Source: Oscillospiraceae bacterium | Lineage (GTDB): Bacteria > Bacillota > Clostridia > Oscillospirales > Oscillospiraceae | Direction: 5' to 3' | NCBI GenBank assembly: GCA_017440525.1 | Contig: JAFSHB010000072.1 | Span: 1-34,665 of the forward strand | DNA: 34,665 nucleotides | Part shown: positions 1 to 6,513 of the stretch, piece by piece | Layout of the letters: every line of letters begins with the position of its first letter | How positions within the stretch are numbered: the first letter of the stretch is position 1 | Made by a program: the position numbers and the translations under genes | Notes under the pieces: model-generated | Databases searched by the model: none | What the model saw: the letters and a program-made list of their open reading frames with translations, nothing else | What the model was told of the DNA's origin: nothing

Positions 1-404
1 CGAGCCTGCTTGCAGATTTCTTCGCAAGCAGCGGGGTCGTTGGGGGAGAAGCACAGGATGTCAACACCCTGGTTGACCATGTCGGTCATGATCTGGACCT
101 GAGCAGCAGCGTCAACTTCTGCGGGGCCCTTGTAGATGACATCGTAACCGGTCTCAGCGGCCCATGCATCAACACCGGTGTGGACATAGTCCCACCAAGC
201 CTGGCCGATGACCTTGGGAACGAAAGCGATGACGGGAGCGCCATCTTCGACGACTTCCTCAGTCTCTTCGACGACTTCTTCGGTCTCTTCGACGACTTCC
301 TCGACGACCTCTTCAGTCTCTTCGACGACTTCTTCCTGAGCGCCGCAGGCGACCAGGCCGACGATCATCATGAGTGCCAGAAGCAGAGCAATGATCTTTT
401 TCAT
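1..404 (-). CDS. Sugar ABC transporter substrate-binding lipoprotein, RhaS/LsrB-like (3' end outside window)
   Basis: The N-terminal 134 residues are visible; the gene runs off the left edge. A signal peptide ends in a lipobox LVAC with the lipidated Cys at residue 20, so the protein should be anchored outside the membrane. Residues 24-54 are an acidic Glu/Val-rich tether. From residue 57 the sequence reads like the periplasmic-binding-protein type 4 family: the FVPK start, Trp-Trp ligand-cleft segment, a KGP motif near residue 93, and SPND. Rhamnose (RhaS) and autoinducer-2 (LsrB) binding proteins share these features. The start ATG has a GGAGGA site at 413-418 and its own promoter at 524-551. 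It lies downstream of a rhamnose-mutarotase-like gene, so it probably binds the sugar or sugar derivative handled by the locus. The exact ligand cannot be read from the fragment. Confidence 0.88.
   Translation of the reverse strand, partial: MKKIIALLLALMMIVGLVACGAQEEVVEETEEVVEEVVEETEEVVEETEEVVEDGAPVIAFVPKVIGQAWWDYVHTGVDAWAAETGYDVIYKGPAEVDAAAQVQIMTDMVNQGVDILCFSPNDPAACEEICKQA
244..337 (-). repeat. Imperfect in-frame repeat encoding an acidic Glu/Val linker
   Basis: The coding strand repeats units of about 21 to 27 bases that translate to EEVVEETEEVVEE-type blocks, giving a 31-residue highly acidic spacer between the lipidated Cys and the folded domain of the binding protein. Repeat number is likely to vary by slippage. 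Confidence 0.85.
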
Positions 405-485
405 TTTTGTTTTCCTCCTAAAAATGATGTGTTTTTATAACCTCCGCCGTATTGCGGAAATTAACGGGTCCGGGCGCTGATCTGC

Positions 486-505
486 AACATTTTGTCTAAA
501 ATGTT
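486..505. promoter_or_regulatory. Palindrome in the leader of the binding-protein gene, possible operator
   Basis: AACATTTT and AAAATGTT form a perfect 8-bp inverted repeat around GTCT. It lies about 20 bases after the promoter -10 on the minus strand. The nonamer TTTGTCTAA (plus strand) occurs at 491-499 inside the palindrome and again at 516-524 touching the -10, 25 bp apart. This suits a repressor site, but the regulator is not identified. Confidence 0.5.
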
Positions 506-523
506 ACGGAATAGCTTTGTCTA

Positions 524-551
524 ATTATAACAAATTACTAGGAAAAGTCAA
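524..551 (-). promoter_or_regulatory. Sigma-A-type promoter for the sugar-binding lipoprotein gene
   Basis: On the minus strand TTGACT (546-551) and TATAAT (524-529) are separated by 16 bases, giving a leader of about 115 nt before the ATG at 404. The binding-protein gene therefore has its own promoter although it follows two same-strand genes. Confidence 0.75.
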
Positions 552-576
552 GGTCGTCAAGGGGCGACAGGCCATT

Positions 577-604
577 TTTGGAGCATATGCCAAATTTGGA
601 GCAT
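577..604. promoter_or_regulatory. Direct repeat TTTGGAGCAT x2 upstream of the -35 box
   Basis: Two copies of TTTGGAGCAT (577-586 and 595-604) are 18 bp apart, about 26 bp upstream of the -35 on the minus strand. Direct half-sites placed upstream of -35 are typical of AraC/LacI-type activator or CRP-like sites; the assignment is inference. CCAAATTTGG at 590-599 is itself palindromic. Confidence 0.4.
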
Positions 605-630
605 CCCCTTTGGACAGTTTTCCGATAGGC

Positions 631-954
631 TCAATCGAGATGATAGACCTCGTCCATATCCGACCAGAAATCCCCTTCGGCGCGGTCTGCCAGCGGCTCC
701 ATCAGAGGCTTGACGATGTCCCACCACTGCTGTGTCGTGGGGTCGGCGGCCATCTTGGCCATATCGGCTTCGAAGTCCTCGCCCACATACTCAAAGTAGG
801 CGAACAGGTAGTCACCGCGGGAGTAGATGGAGTAATTCCGGATGTTGCATTCCTTGATCATCTCATTGACGCCGGGCAGGGGATCTGCGTGCCATTTGAT
901 GTAGGCCTCCTTGCCTTCGGGCTTGACTTTGATCATTTGACCGATGCGTTTCAT
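631..954 (-). CDS. L-rhamnose mutarotase family protein (copy 1)
   Basis: At 107 residues this matches the length of the RhaM/YiiL family, small dimeric alpha+beta barrel proteins that interconvert the alpha and beta anomers of L-rhamnose in the cytoplasm. Seen in the sequence: a KRIGQM start, a conserved His near residue 22 in KWHADPLPGV, NYSIY, FAYFEYVGEDFEADM and a TQQWW block that supplies the usual aromatic pair. It starts 12 nt after the UROD methyltransferase gene ends, so the two are co-transcribed. A paralogue lies at 3782-4111 with the same FEYVGEDF and WW blocks. Because it sits with a methyltransferase rather than with rhamnose isomerase and kinase, its true substrate may be a modified 6-deoxysugar. 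Confidence 0.9.
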   Translation of the reverse strand: MKRIGQMIKVKPEGKEAYIKWHADPLPGVNEMIKECNIRNYSIYSRGDYLFAYFEYVGEDFEADMAKMAADPTTQQWWDIVKPLMEPLADRAEGDFWSDMDEVYHLD

Positions 955-966
955 GGCAGCGCCTCC

Positions 967-2013
967 TTAATAGACCATATTGGTCTCGTCAAACATGGCT
1001 TTGATATTCTCCGGGGGCACATCGGACTGCAGGGCCTCGTGGCTGGGGGAGATGATCAGGCCCGTGGGAAAGATGGTACGCAGCTCCCGGACCTTGGCAC
1101 GAACATCGTCCGGTGTGCCATTGGGCAGAAGCTCCTGGGTATCCACGCCGCCGCAGAAGGAGACCTGATCCGCAAACTTCTCTTTGAGGATCTCCGGCTG
1201 CATCCCGGCAGCCAGCGCCTGGATGGGATGGATGATGTCGGCACCTGCCTCAATGATCTGGTCGATCGCGTCGGCAATGGCGCCGCAGGAGTGGTAGATC
1301 ACCTTGACACCGTAGCTGTGGGCCAGCTCGATCAGCTTCTTCGCGCCGGGGATGACGAACTCCGCCACCAGCTTGGGACTGATCATCAGGCTGTTCTGAC
1401 CGCCGATATCATCCCCGATCAAAATGGCATGGACCTTGCCCTTGGTGGCTTCCAAAAAGATCTTCAGCGCCTTCAGATAAAACGCCACGATATGATCGTC
1501 CACATAGTGGACCAGCTCCGGCTCGGAGACCATGTTCATCAGGGCAGTCTGCATACCGAAGGCGGCGCAGGTGTCCTGAAAATGGCAGGCCCACATCATG
1601 CCCAAAACGGTCTTGCCTTCGGGGGCTTCGTCCACCAGCTTCCTGCAAAGTGCGGGGTCGATGTACTTCTCCGGGTCGGGCCAGGGGAAGTCGAGGGCTT
1701 CGGCATCCTCCACATCCTCACAGTCGCAGAAGCAGCCGTCTGCGGTCAGGGTCCGGTGCTCCACATCCACATTGGAGCCGTTCCGATACCAGTCGAAGGC
1801 GGCAAAGATGGCGTTGCAGGTGGGGGAGTGATAGGGGATCTCCACGGCGTAGAAGTCATCGCCGCAGATCTTTTTCAGTTCATCGATGTCCTTGACACCG
1901 TAATAGGCGCAAAGCTTTTCCGCTGCGGCAGGGGTGGGATCGCCCAGCCAGCAGGCAGGACGGTCAACAGGCTCGCGATTCAAAGTCGCATAGAAGCGTT
2001 CGATACTATTCAT
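967..2013 (-). CDS. Uroporphyrinogen decarboxylase (UROD)-fold methyltransferase, first copy
   Basis: A 348-residue protein of the UROD/MtaA/CmuA superfamily. In corrinoid systems these enzymes move methyl groups between a substrate and a cobalamin protein using a zinc ion. Visible: N-terminal RFYATLNREPVDRP, an IGDDIG segment at 199-204, the zinc motif H241-S-C243-G, FCGGVDTQ around 286-292, and a final ISPSHEALQSDVPPEN. The usual third zinc ligand Cys near the C-terminus is absent; H325 sits in that segment. A longer reading to 2058 exists, but the ATG at 2013 has an AGGAG site 7 nt upstream and begins where the family begins. It is co-transcribed with mutarotase copy 1. It is not a haem-pathway HemE: no other haem genes are near and length and motifs fit the methyltransferase branch. 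Confidence 0.85.
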   Translation of the reverse strand: MNSIERFYATLNREPVDRPACWLGDPTPAAAEKLCAYYGVKDIDELKKICGDDFYAVEIPYHSPTCNAIFAAFDWYRNGSNVDVEHRTLTADGCFCDCEDVEDAEALDFPWPDPEKYIDPALCRKLVDEAPEGKTVLGMMWACHFQDTCAAFGMQTALMNMVSEPELVHYVDDHIVAFYLKALKIFLEATKGKVHAILIGDDIGGQNSLMISPKLVAEFVIPGAKKLIELAHSYGVKVIYHSCGAIADAIDQIIEAGADIIHPIQALAAGMQPEILKEKFADQVSFCGGVDTQELLPNGTPDDVRAKVRELRTIFPTGLIISPSHEALQSDVPPENIKAMFDETNMVY

Positions 2014-2048
2014 ACAGGCACTCCTTTTTGTAAGAGCTTTACAGGTGC

Positions 2049-2077
2049 ATACTACCATATTTCCGAAGTCCTCGCAA
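2049..2077 (-). promoter_or_regulatory. Candidate promoter for the UROD-mutarotase operon
   Basis: On the minus strand TTGCGA (2072-2077) and TAGTAT (2049-2054) are 17 bases apart, about 36 nt before the start codon at 2013 and downstream of the terminator of the preceding operon. The match is moderate. Confidence 0.4.
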
Positions 2078-2142
2078 GATGAGCCCTCTCTTTTTGGAAC
2101 AGTGTCCGATTTGAAAGAACTGATCTTGTGAAAATTGCCGTG

Positions 2143-2177
2143 AAAAAAGGAAAGCCCGCAGGGAGATCCCTGCGGGC
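2143..2177 (-). terminator. Intrinsic terminator of the mutarotase-ASRT-M24 operon
   Basis: A perfect 10-bp GC-rich stem (2154-2163 with 2168-2177, loop of 4) is followed on the minus strand by a U-rich tract at 2143-2148. It lies 13 nt past the stop of the M24 gene and separates two same-strand operons. Confidence 0.88.
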
Positions 2178-2190
2178 ATTGTTTGTGATA

Positions 2191-3363
2191 TTAGAAGTGC
2201 AGTTCGGGGCAGATCTCGGGGATCTCGGGGCTCAGCAGCTCGAAGCCGCCTTCCTTGACAGCGATGCCCTTCTCCCAGCGGACGCCGAAGGTGTCGGCGG
2301 AGATGTAGGTGTCGACCTGATAGCACATATTCTCCTTCAGGTAGTAGTCGGAGCTGGTCTCGCACCAGGGAGCCTCAACTTCGATCATGCCGGTGCCATG
2401 GAGAGGACCGTAGACATAGTTCTTCTCAAAGCCATGATCCACATAGTACTGATAGAAGCCCTTGGCGATGTCTGCGCCGAAGACGCCTGCCTTGACCTGC
2501 TTTTCGGACCATGCGTGTGCTTCGCGGCAGAACTGGACGATATCGCGGCGCTCGCCTTCCAGCTTGCCCAGGCAGATGGGATAGCCGATGGCAGCGGAGT
2601 AGCCGTCGATCTTAGCGGACAGGTTCAGCTGAACGATGTCGTTCTTCTCGAACACACGGTAGGAGGAACGGGAGATCGCATGACGGGTGGAAGCTTCGGA
2701 GAAGACATACATGGGCAGACCTTCATACTCAGCACCATGCTCATAGACAGCCTTCTGAGCGACACCGACCATCTGCAGCTCGGTCATGCCGGGCTTGATC
2801 GCCTTGATGACTTCTTCGGTTGCGATGTTGGCGATGCGGTAGCCCTCACGCAGGCAAGCCAGCTCGTTTTCGGACTTGATGGAGCGCAGCTCGACCATGA
2901 CCTTGCCGGCATCCACGATCTCAGCTTCGGGGAAAGCATCGCGGATGGCGTTGAAGATGGTGACGGAGGTGTCCAGATAGGAAGCAACACCGATGCGGAT
3001 CTTCTTGCCGGTGACGCCGATGGCTTTGAAGACATCATCGAAGGTGTCGGGCTTCAGTTCGGGGTAAGCGGGGTCTGCGCCCTCACGGTATGCCAGCAGG
3101 ACGAAGATCTTGTCCAGCTTGTTGCGGTCTGCGCCGAAGATGGCGGACTCGGGACCGACCATCAGAGCGGCTTCGCCATTGGCGGCGATGGCCACGCCGG
3201 AGCGCTCGAACAGGGGCCAGAAGCCGGAGAAATAACGGGGGTTGGCGTAGTCAGCCTCGTTGCCGTTGACGATCAGAACGTCCAGCTTTTCGCGCTGCAG
3301 GATCTTGGAGCAACGGGCAACTCTTTCTTTATACTCGTGATCGGGGATGCAAATTCTTGCCAT
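2191..3363 (-). CDS. M24 pita-bread-fold protein, creatinase-like, with lost metal ligands
   Basis: A 390-residue two-domain protein: an N-terminal creatinase/prolidase-type domain (about 10-150) and a C-terminal M24 domain (about 165-380). Compared with the five metal ligands of Xaa-Pro aminopeptidases (Asp, Asp, His, Glu, Glu), the matching positions here read N247, A258, H322, D351 and E364; the His of the usual HExP motif is V329. The His in TRHAIS (H228) is kept and corresponds to the catalytic His of creatinase, a metal-free member of this fold that cleaves a C-N bond of creatine. The protein is thus more likely a C-N hydrolase or lyase than a dipeptidase. It is the last gene of the minus-strand operon 4111-2191, followed by a terminator. 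The ATG has GGAGGA 7-12 nt upstream. Substrate unknown. Confidence 0.85.
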   Translation of the reverse strand: MARICIPDHEYKERVARCSKILQREKLDVLIVNGNEADYANPRYFSGFWPLFERSGVAIAANGEAALMVGPESAIFGADRNKLDKIFVLLAYREGADPAYPELKPDTFDDVFKAIGVTGKKIRIGVASYLDTSVTIFNAIRDAFPEAEIVDAGKVMVELRSIKSENELACLREGYRIANIATEEVIKAIKPGMTELQMVGVAQKAVYEHGAEYEGLPMYVFSEASTRHAISRSSYRVFEKNDIVQLNLSAKIDGYSAAIGYPICLGKLEGERRDIVQFCREAHAWSEKQVKAGVFGADIAKGFYQYYVDHGFEKNYVYGPLHGTGMIEVEAPWCETSSDYYLKENMCYQVDTYISADTFGVRWEKGIAVKEGGFELLSPEIPEICPELHF

Positions 3364-3397
3364 TTTGATTTCCTCCTAATAAATATATGTGAATTAA

Positions 3398-3754
3398 TTA
3401 TTCGCAATAGCCGGGGGTGGTGTAGAATGCCACTTCACGGGTCTCGGCACGGCCGTACTGAGCAACGATGGGCACATTGCTCTCGAGCATGATGGCGTAC
3501 TGCTTGCCGAACTCGGCGGTGTAAGCGCCGAAGTCCTCCTCGCGGTTGGAGCGCAGGCAGCGCACACGCATGGGCTGGACCTCTGCCATGAAGGTGACGG
3601 GCTCATCGACTTCGTACAGCAGGGTGAATTTGACCTTGGCGACCTCATCGGTCACATTGGTGATGATGACGGACTCGTGGCCGGGGATGATGTTCACGCC
3701 CTCGGGGGGAAGTTCGGCATCGGGGAAGATCCAGACTTTCTTACCATAGTTCAT
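3398..3754 (-). CDS. ASRT-family small-molecule-binding protein (sensory rhodopsin transducer-like, DUF1362)
   Basis: At 118 residues with GKKVWIFPDAELPP at the N-terminus, a central GHESVIITN and C-terminal LESNVPIVAQYGRAETREVAFYT, this matches the Anabaena sensory rhodopsin transducer family, a beta-sandwich fold thought to bind small molecules, probably carbohydrates, in many bacteria with no rhodopsin. No rhodopsin gene is present here. It lies between the M24 gene (34 nt) and the mutarotase copy 2 (27 nt) on the same strand, each with a GGAGG-type site, so all three form an operon. The setting supports a role as a sugar or sugar-derivative binding or sensing protein rather than light signalling. 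Confidence 0.85.
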   Translation of the reverse strand: MNYGKKVWIFPDAELPPEGVNIIPGHESVIITNVTDEVAKVKFTLLYEVDEPVTFMAEVQPMRVRCLRSNREEDFGAYTAEFGKQYAIMLESNVPIVAQYGRAETREVAFYTTPGYCE

Positions 3755-3781
3755 AGATGTTTCCTCCTTGTTTTTGAAAAC

Positions 3782-4111
3782 TTATTCGTGGTAGAAAATA
3801 GGCTTCATATCATGATAGAACTCGCTTTCCGGGGAGATCGCGAATTCCTCAAAGCACGGATGGGTATGGGTCCACCAGTCCTGTGTGATGGGGTCCTCGG
3901 CCATTTTTGCCATGTCGGCGTCGAAGTCCTCGCCCACATATTCAAAATAGGAGAACACCAGATCGCCGTGGATAAAGATGGAGTAGTTCTTCAGATTGCA
4001 TTCGGTGATGGTCTTGAGAACACCGGGCCAGGAGTTTGCATGGAGCTCGCAGTATTCATCGATCTTGTCCTTCTTCAGCTTTCCCAGCTGACCGAAACGA
4101 ATGGTCGCCAT
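3782..4111 (-). CDS. L-rhamnose mutarotase family protein (copy 2)
   Basis: A 109-residue paralogue of the protein at 631-954. Shared blocks are NYSIF, SYFEYVGEDFDADMAKMA and the Trp pair in TQDWW; the conserved His is in ELHANSWPGV. The N-terminal RFGQLGKLKKDK replaces KRIGQMIKVKPE of copy 1. The longer reading to 4153 is rejected because the ATG at 4111 has a strong AGGAGG site a few bases upstream and gives the family length. It is the first gene of the minus-strand operon (promoter 4178-4206), followed by the ASRT and M24 genes. Two diverged copies in adjacent operons suggest two sugars or two steps; the C-terminal region differs most. Confidence 0.88.
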   Translation of the reverse strand: MATIRFGQLGKLKKDKIDEYCELHANSWPGVLKTITECNLKNYSIFIHGDLVFSYFEYVGEDFDADMAKMAEDPITQDWWTHTHPCFEEFAISPESEFYHDMKPIFYHE

Positions 4112-4177
4112 AAAAGACCTCCTTCCTGTATTTGCATCTTGCACATTCTGCACAATAAGCGGCAGGTTTCTATACTG

Positions 4178-4206
4178 AGTTTAGTAAAAAACGGTAGAGT
4201 TGTCAA
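4178..4206 (-). promoter_or_regulatory. Promoter for the mutarotase-ASRT-M24 operon
   Basis: Minus strand TTGACA (4201-4206), 17-base spacer, TAAACT (4178-4183). It is the nearest good match upstream of the start at 4111 and is divergent from the promoter at 4283-4311. Confidence 0.65.
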
Positions 4207-4282
4207 TGCCCGGAGCCGCATTTTATAAAAATAAATTGAAACGATTAACCAAAAGGACGGCGGATAAGATGCGTTCGCTTCC

Positions 4283-4311
4283 TTTACAAAAAAACATTTC
4301 TCGATTATACT
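4283..4311 (+). promoter_or_regulatory. Promoter for the corrinoid methyltransferase operon
   Basis: TTTACA (4283-4288), 17-base spacer, TATACT (4306-4311), then a leader of only about 25 nt with AACGGAGG before the ATG at 4343. The short leader leaves no room for a cobalamin riboswitch. Confidence 0.75.
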
Positions 4312-4342
4312 ATAGGAAAAACGATGGAACGGAGGCTTTCTC

Positions 4343-4972
4343 ATGATCTTAGAAGATATCTCCCTGCAGCTGCAGGCCGGAAAAGCGAAGATCGTCAAAG
4401 AACTGGTGAAGCAGGCGATCGAGGAGGGCATCCCTGCCCAGACCATCCTCAATGAGGGACTGCTCAGCGGTATGAGCGTTATCGGTGAAAAGTTCAAGAA
4501 CAATGAAGTATTCGTGCCGGAAGTCCTTGTTTCGGCCCGCGCCATGAATCAGGGTGCAGCCCTGCTGAAGCCGCTTCTGGCGGAAGAGGGCACCAAGGCT
4601 GCCGGAAGGGTCTGCCTCGGCACCATCGCAGGCGACCTGCATGACATCGGCAAGAACCTTGTCAGGATGATGATGGAGAGCAAGGGCCTGGAAGTCATCG
4701 ATCTTGGCACGGATGTCTCTGCCGAGACCTTTATCGAGACTGCGAAGAAGGAAGGCTGTCAGGTCATCGGTGTCTCTGCTCTGCTGACCACGACCATGGG
4801 CGCTATGGAGGATGTGGTGAAGGCCGCTGAGGCTGCCGGTATCCGTGACAGCGTCAAGATCATGGTGGGCGGTGCGCCCGTTACCGAGGCATTCGCGCAG
4901 AAGATCGGCGCCGATGCCTTCACCCCCGATGCCGCTTCCGCTGCGGAAGTGGCTGTGGGCTTCTGCCGATAA
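4343..4972 (+). CDS. Corrinoid (B12-binding) methyl-carrier protein, MtaC/MtbC/MttC-type
   Basis: A 209-residue methyl carrier: an N-terminal helical cap domain (about 1-88) followed by a Rossmann-like B12 domain (about 89-209). The B12 motif is visible as D98-L-H100-D-I-G103, with His100 as the lower axial cobalt ligand, then S145-A-L-L-T-T and the GGAPVT loop at 176-181 that wraps the nucleotide tail. During turnover the cobalt(I) form takes a methyl group from one UROD-type methyltransferase and gives it to another. It is the first gene of a five-gene plus-strand operon, 12 nt before the next gene. Sequence alone does not name the methyl donor. Confidence 0.95.
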   Translation: MILEDISLQLQAGKAKIVKELVKQAIEEGIPAQTILNEGLLSGMSVIGEKFKNNEVFVPEVLVSARAMNQGAALLKPLLAEEGTKAAGRVCLGTIAGDLHDIGKNLVRMMMESKGLEVIDLGTDVSAETFIETAKKEGCQVIGVSALLTTTMGAMEDVVKAAEAAGIRDSVKIMVGGAPVTEAFAQKIGADAFTPDAASAAEVAVGFCR

Positions 4973-4984
4973 GAGGAGCTGCCT

Positions 4985-5983
4985 ATGCGAGTCAAAGATC
5001 TGCTGTGGCAGGCGGCCTCAGCCGGACACAGAGCCGCTCTGCCGATCTTATCCTTCCCTGCGGCGCAAAAGCTGGGGGTCAGCGTTGAGGAGCTGGTCAA
5101 AAGCGCCGAGCTGCAGGCGGCGGCCATGGCCTGCATCGCCGCCGAGACAGATGCGGTGGCGGCGGTCAGCTTGATGGATCTTTCCGTGGAGGCTGAGGCC
5201 TTCGGTGCGGCTGTCCGCTTTTTCCCTGACGAAGTGCCTGCCGTTGTTGGGCAGCTCGTATCGGATGAGGACGAGGCGGAAGCATTGGAAGTGCCGCCCC
5301 TTACAGCCGGGCGTCTGTCCGTCTGTGTGGCGGGCGTCCGTCTTGCCAGGGAGAGGATCGCAGATAAGCCTGTGCTGGCAGGCTGCATCGGCCCATACTC
5401 TCTGGCAGGCCGCCTGTGCGATGTGACAGAGATCATGTATCTGTGCTTCGATGAGCCGGACATGGTACATACCGTGCTGGAGAAGGCCACGGAGCTTCTG
5501 ATCGCCTACGGACAGGCCATGAAGGATGCCGGAGCGGACGGCCTGATGATGGCAGAGCCTCTGGCAGGGCTTCTCAGCCCCGATATGGCAAGGGAGTTCT
5601 CTCATGGCTATGTGAAGCAGATCGTGGAGGCGCTGCAGGATGCGGACTTCTCCGTGATCTATCATAACTGCGGCAACTCTGTCGCCTGTATGCTGGACGA
5701 TATCTTTGCCATCGGTGCCGATGGCTGTCATTTCGGCAATGCTGTGGATATGGAAGCGGTCATGAAGGCCGCACCGGCGGATGTGCTGTGCATGGGCAAT
5801 ATCGATCCTGCCGGTCAGTTCGTGCAGGGCACGCCCGAGACGATGCGGGCCGCGGTCAAGACACTTTTGGACCGATGCGGAAAATATCCCAACTTCGTGC
5901 TGTCCTCCGGCTGTGATATCCCGGCCCATGCGGCTTGGGAAAATATCCATGGTTTTTTTGAGGCTGTGAAGCAATGGAGCTGA
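4985..5983 (+). CDS. UROD-fold corrinoid methyltransferase, second copy, complete zinc triad
   Basis: A 332-residue MtaA/CmuA-like enzyme. The zinc ligands are all visible: H227-N-C229-G and C310 in LSSGCDIP. Other family features are CIGPYSLAGRL (134-144), MAEPLAGLLSP (189-199) and GNIDP (271-275). It is about 16 residues shorter than copy 1 and only distantly similar to it. It lies directly after the corrinoid protein and overlaps the DUF2284 gene by 10 nt, so translation is probably coupled. It should transfer methyl to or from the neighbouring corrinoid protein. Whether it is the substrate-side or the acceptor-side enzyme cannot be decided; no MtrH-type pterin methyltransferase is in the window. 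GAGGAGC precedes the start. Confidence 0.92.
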   Translation: MRVKDLLWQAASAGHRAALPILSFPAAQKLGVSVEELVKSAELQAAAMACIAAETDAVAAVSLMDLSVEAEAFGAAVRFFPDEVPAVVGQLVSDEDEAEALEVPPLTAGRLSVCVAGVRLARERIADKPVLAGCIGPYSLAGRLCDVTEIMYLCFDEPDMVHTVLEKATELLIAYGQAMKDAGADGLMMAEPLAGLLSPDMAREFSHGYVKQIVEALQDADFSVIYHNCGNSVACMLDDIFAIGADGCHFGNAVDMEAVMKAAPADVLCMGNIDPAGQFVQGTPETMRAAVKTLLDRCGKYPNFVLSSGCDIPAHAAWENIHGFFEAVKQWS

Positions 5984-6513
5984 CACAGCTTGCGTTGGAC
6001 TGCGGTGCATATGGGGCAGAGCTTCTGCCTGTGGACAAGATCGTACTGAACGGCGGATTCCGCGCGCTGTGCGAACAAAACAGCTGTGGGAACTACGGAA
6101 AGACTTATATGTGTCCGCCCTATATCGGCACGATCGAGGAACTGATGGAGCAGGTGCGCGGCTATGACTGCGCCCTCTTATACCAGACCGTGGCACCGCT
6201 GGAGGACAGCTTTGACTTTGAGGGCATGACCGAGGGCGGCAGACAGCACGCGCTCGTGAGCCGGGCGATCCACGCCGCATTGCCGCCGGAGCTTGGAGAG
6301 GTCCTCCATATGGCGGGCGGCGGCTGTAAGCTGTGTGAGCGGTGCGCCAAGGCGGACGATCTGCCCTGTCGGCATCCGGAAGAGGCACTGGGGTCTCTTT
6401 CTGCCTATGGGGTGGATGTGTATAACACGGCGAAGGCCACGCGACTGAAGTACATCAACGGTCAAAATACCGTTACCTATTTTGGGATGGTCCTATTTAA
6501 GGAGAGAGCTTGA
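5974..6513 (+). CDS. DUF2284 family Cys-rich, probable metal-binding protein
   Basis: A 179-residue protein with two Cys groups: C33, C38 (in NSCGNYGK) and C47 (in MCPPY), and C118-x2-C121-x2-C124-x7-C132, a ferredoxin-like spacing that could hold an iron-sulfur cluster. DUF2284 proteins recur in corrinoid methyltransferase operons. The start overlaps the end of the methyltransferase and its TGA shares one base with the ATG of the activator gene, so it is made with both. A role in electron delivery or repair of inactive cobalt(II) is a reasonable guess, not shown. Confidence 0.85.
   Translation: MELTQLALDCGAYGAELLPVDKIVLNGGFRALCEQNSCGNYGKTYMCPPYIGTIEELMEQVRGYDCALLYQTVAPLEDSFDFEGMTEGGRQHALVSRAIHAALPPELGEVLHMAGGGCKLCERCAKADDLPCRHPEEALGSLSAYGVDVYNTAKATRLKYINGQNTVTYFGMVLFKERA

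Noticed and set aside
517..2082. A 521-codon plus-strand open frame
   Set aside because: Antisense shadow of the mutarotase and UROD genes with no domain.
2128..3492. A 454-codon plus-strand open frame
   Set aside because: Antisense to the M24 and ASRT genes, which have motifs and ribosome sites; it also begins across their terminator.
4312..4342. Cobalamin riboswitch before the corrinoid operon
   Set aside because: The leader is only about 25 nt from the promoter and no long intergenic structure is present.
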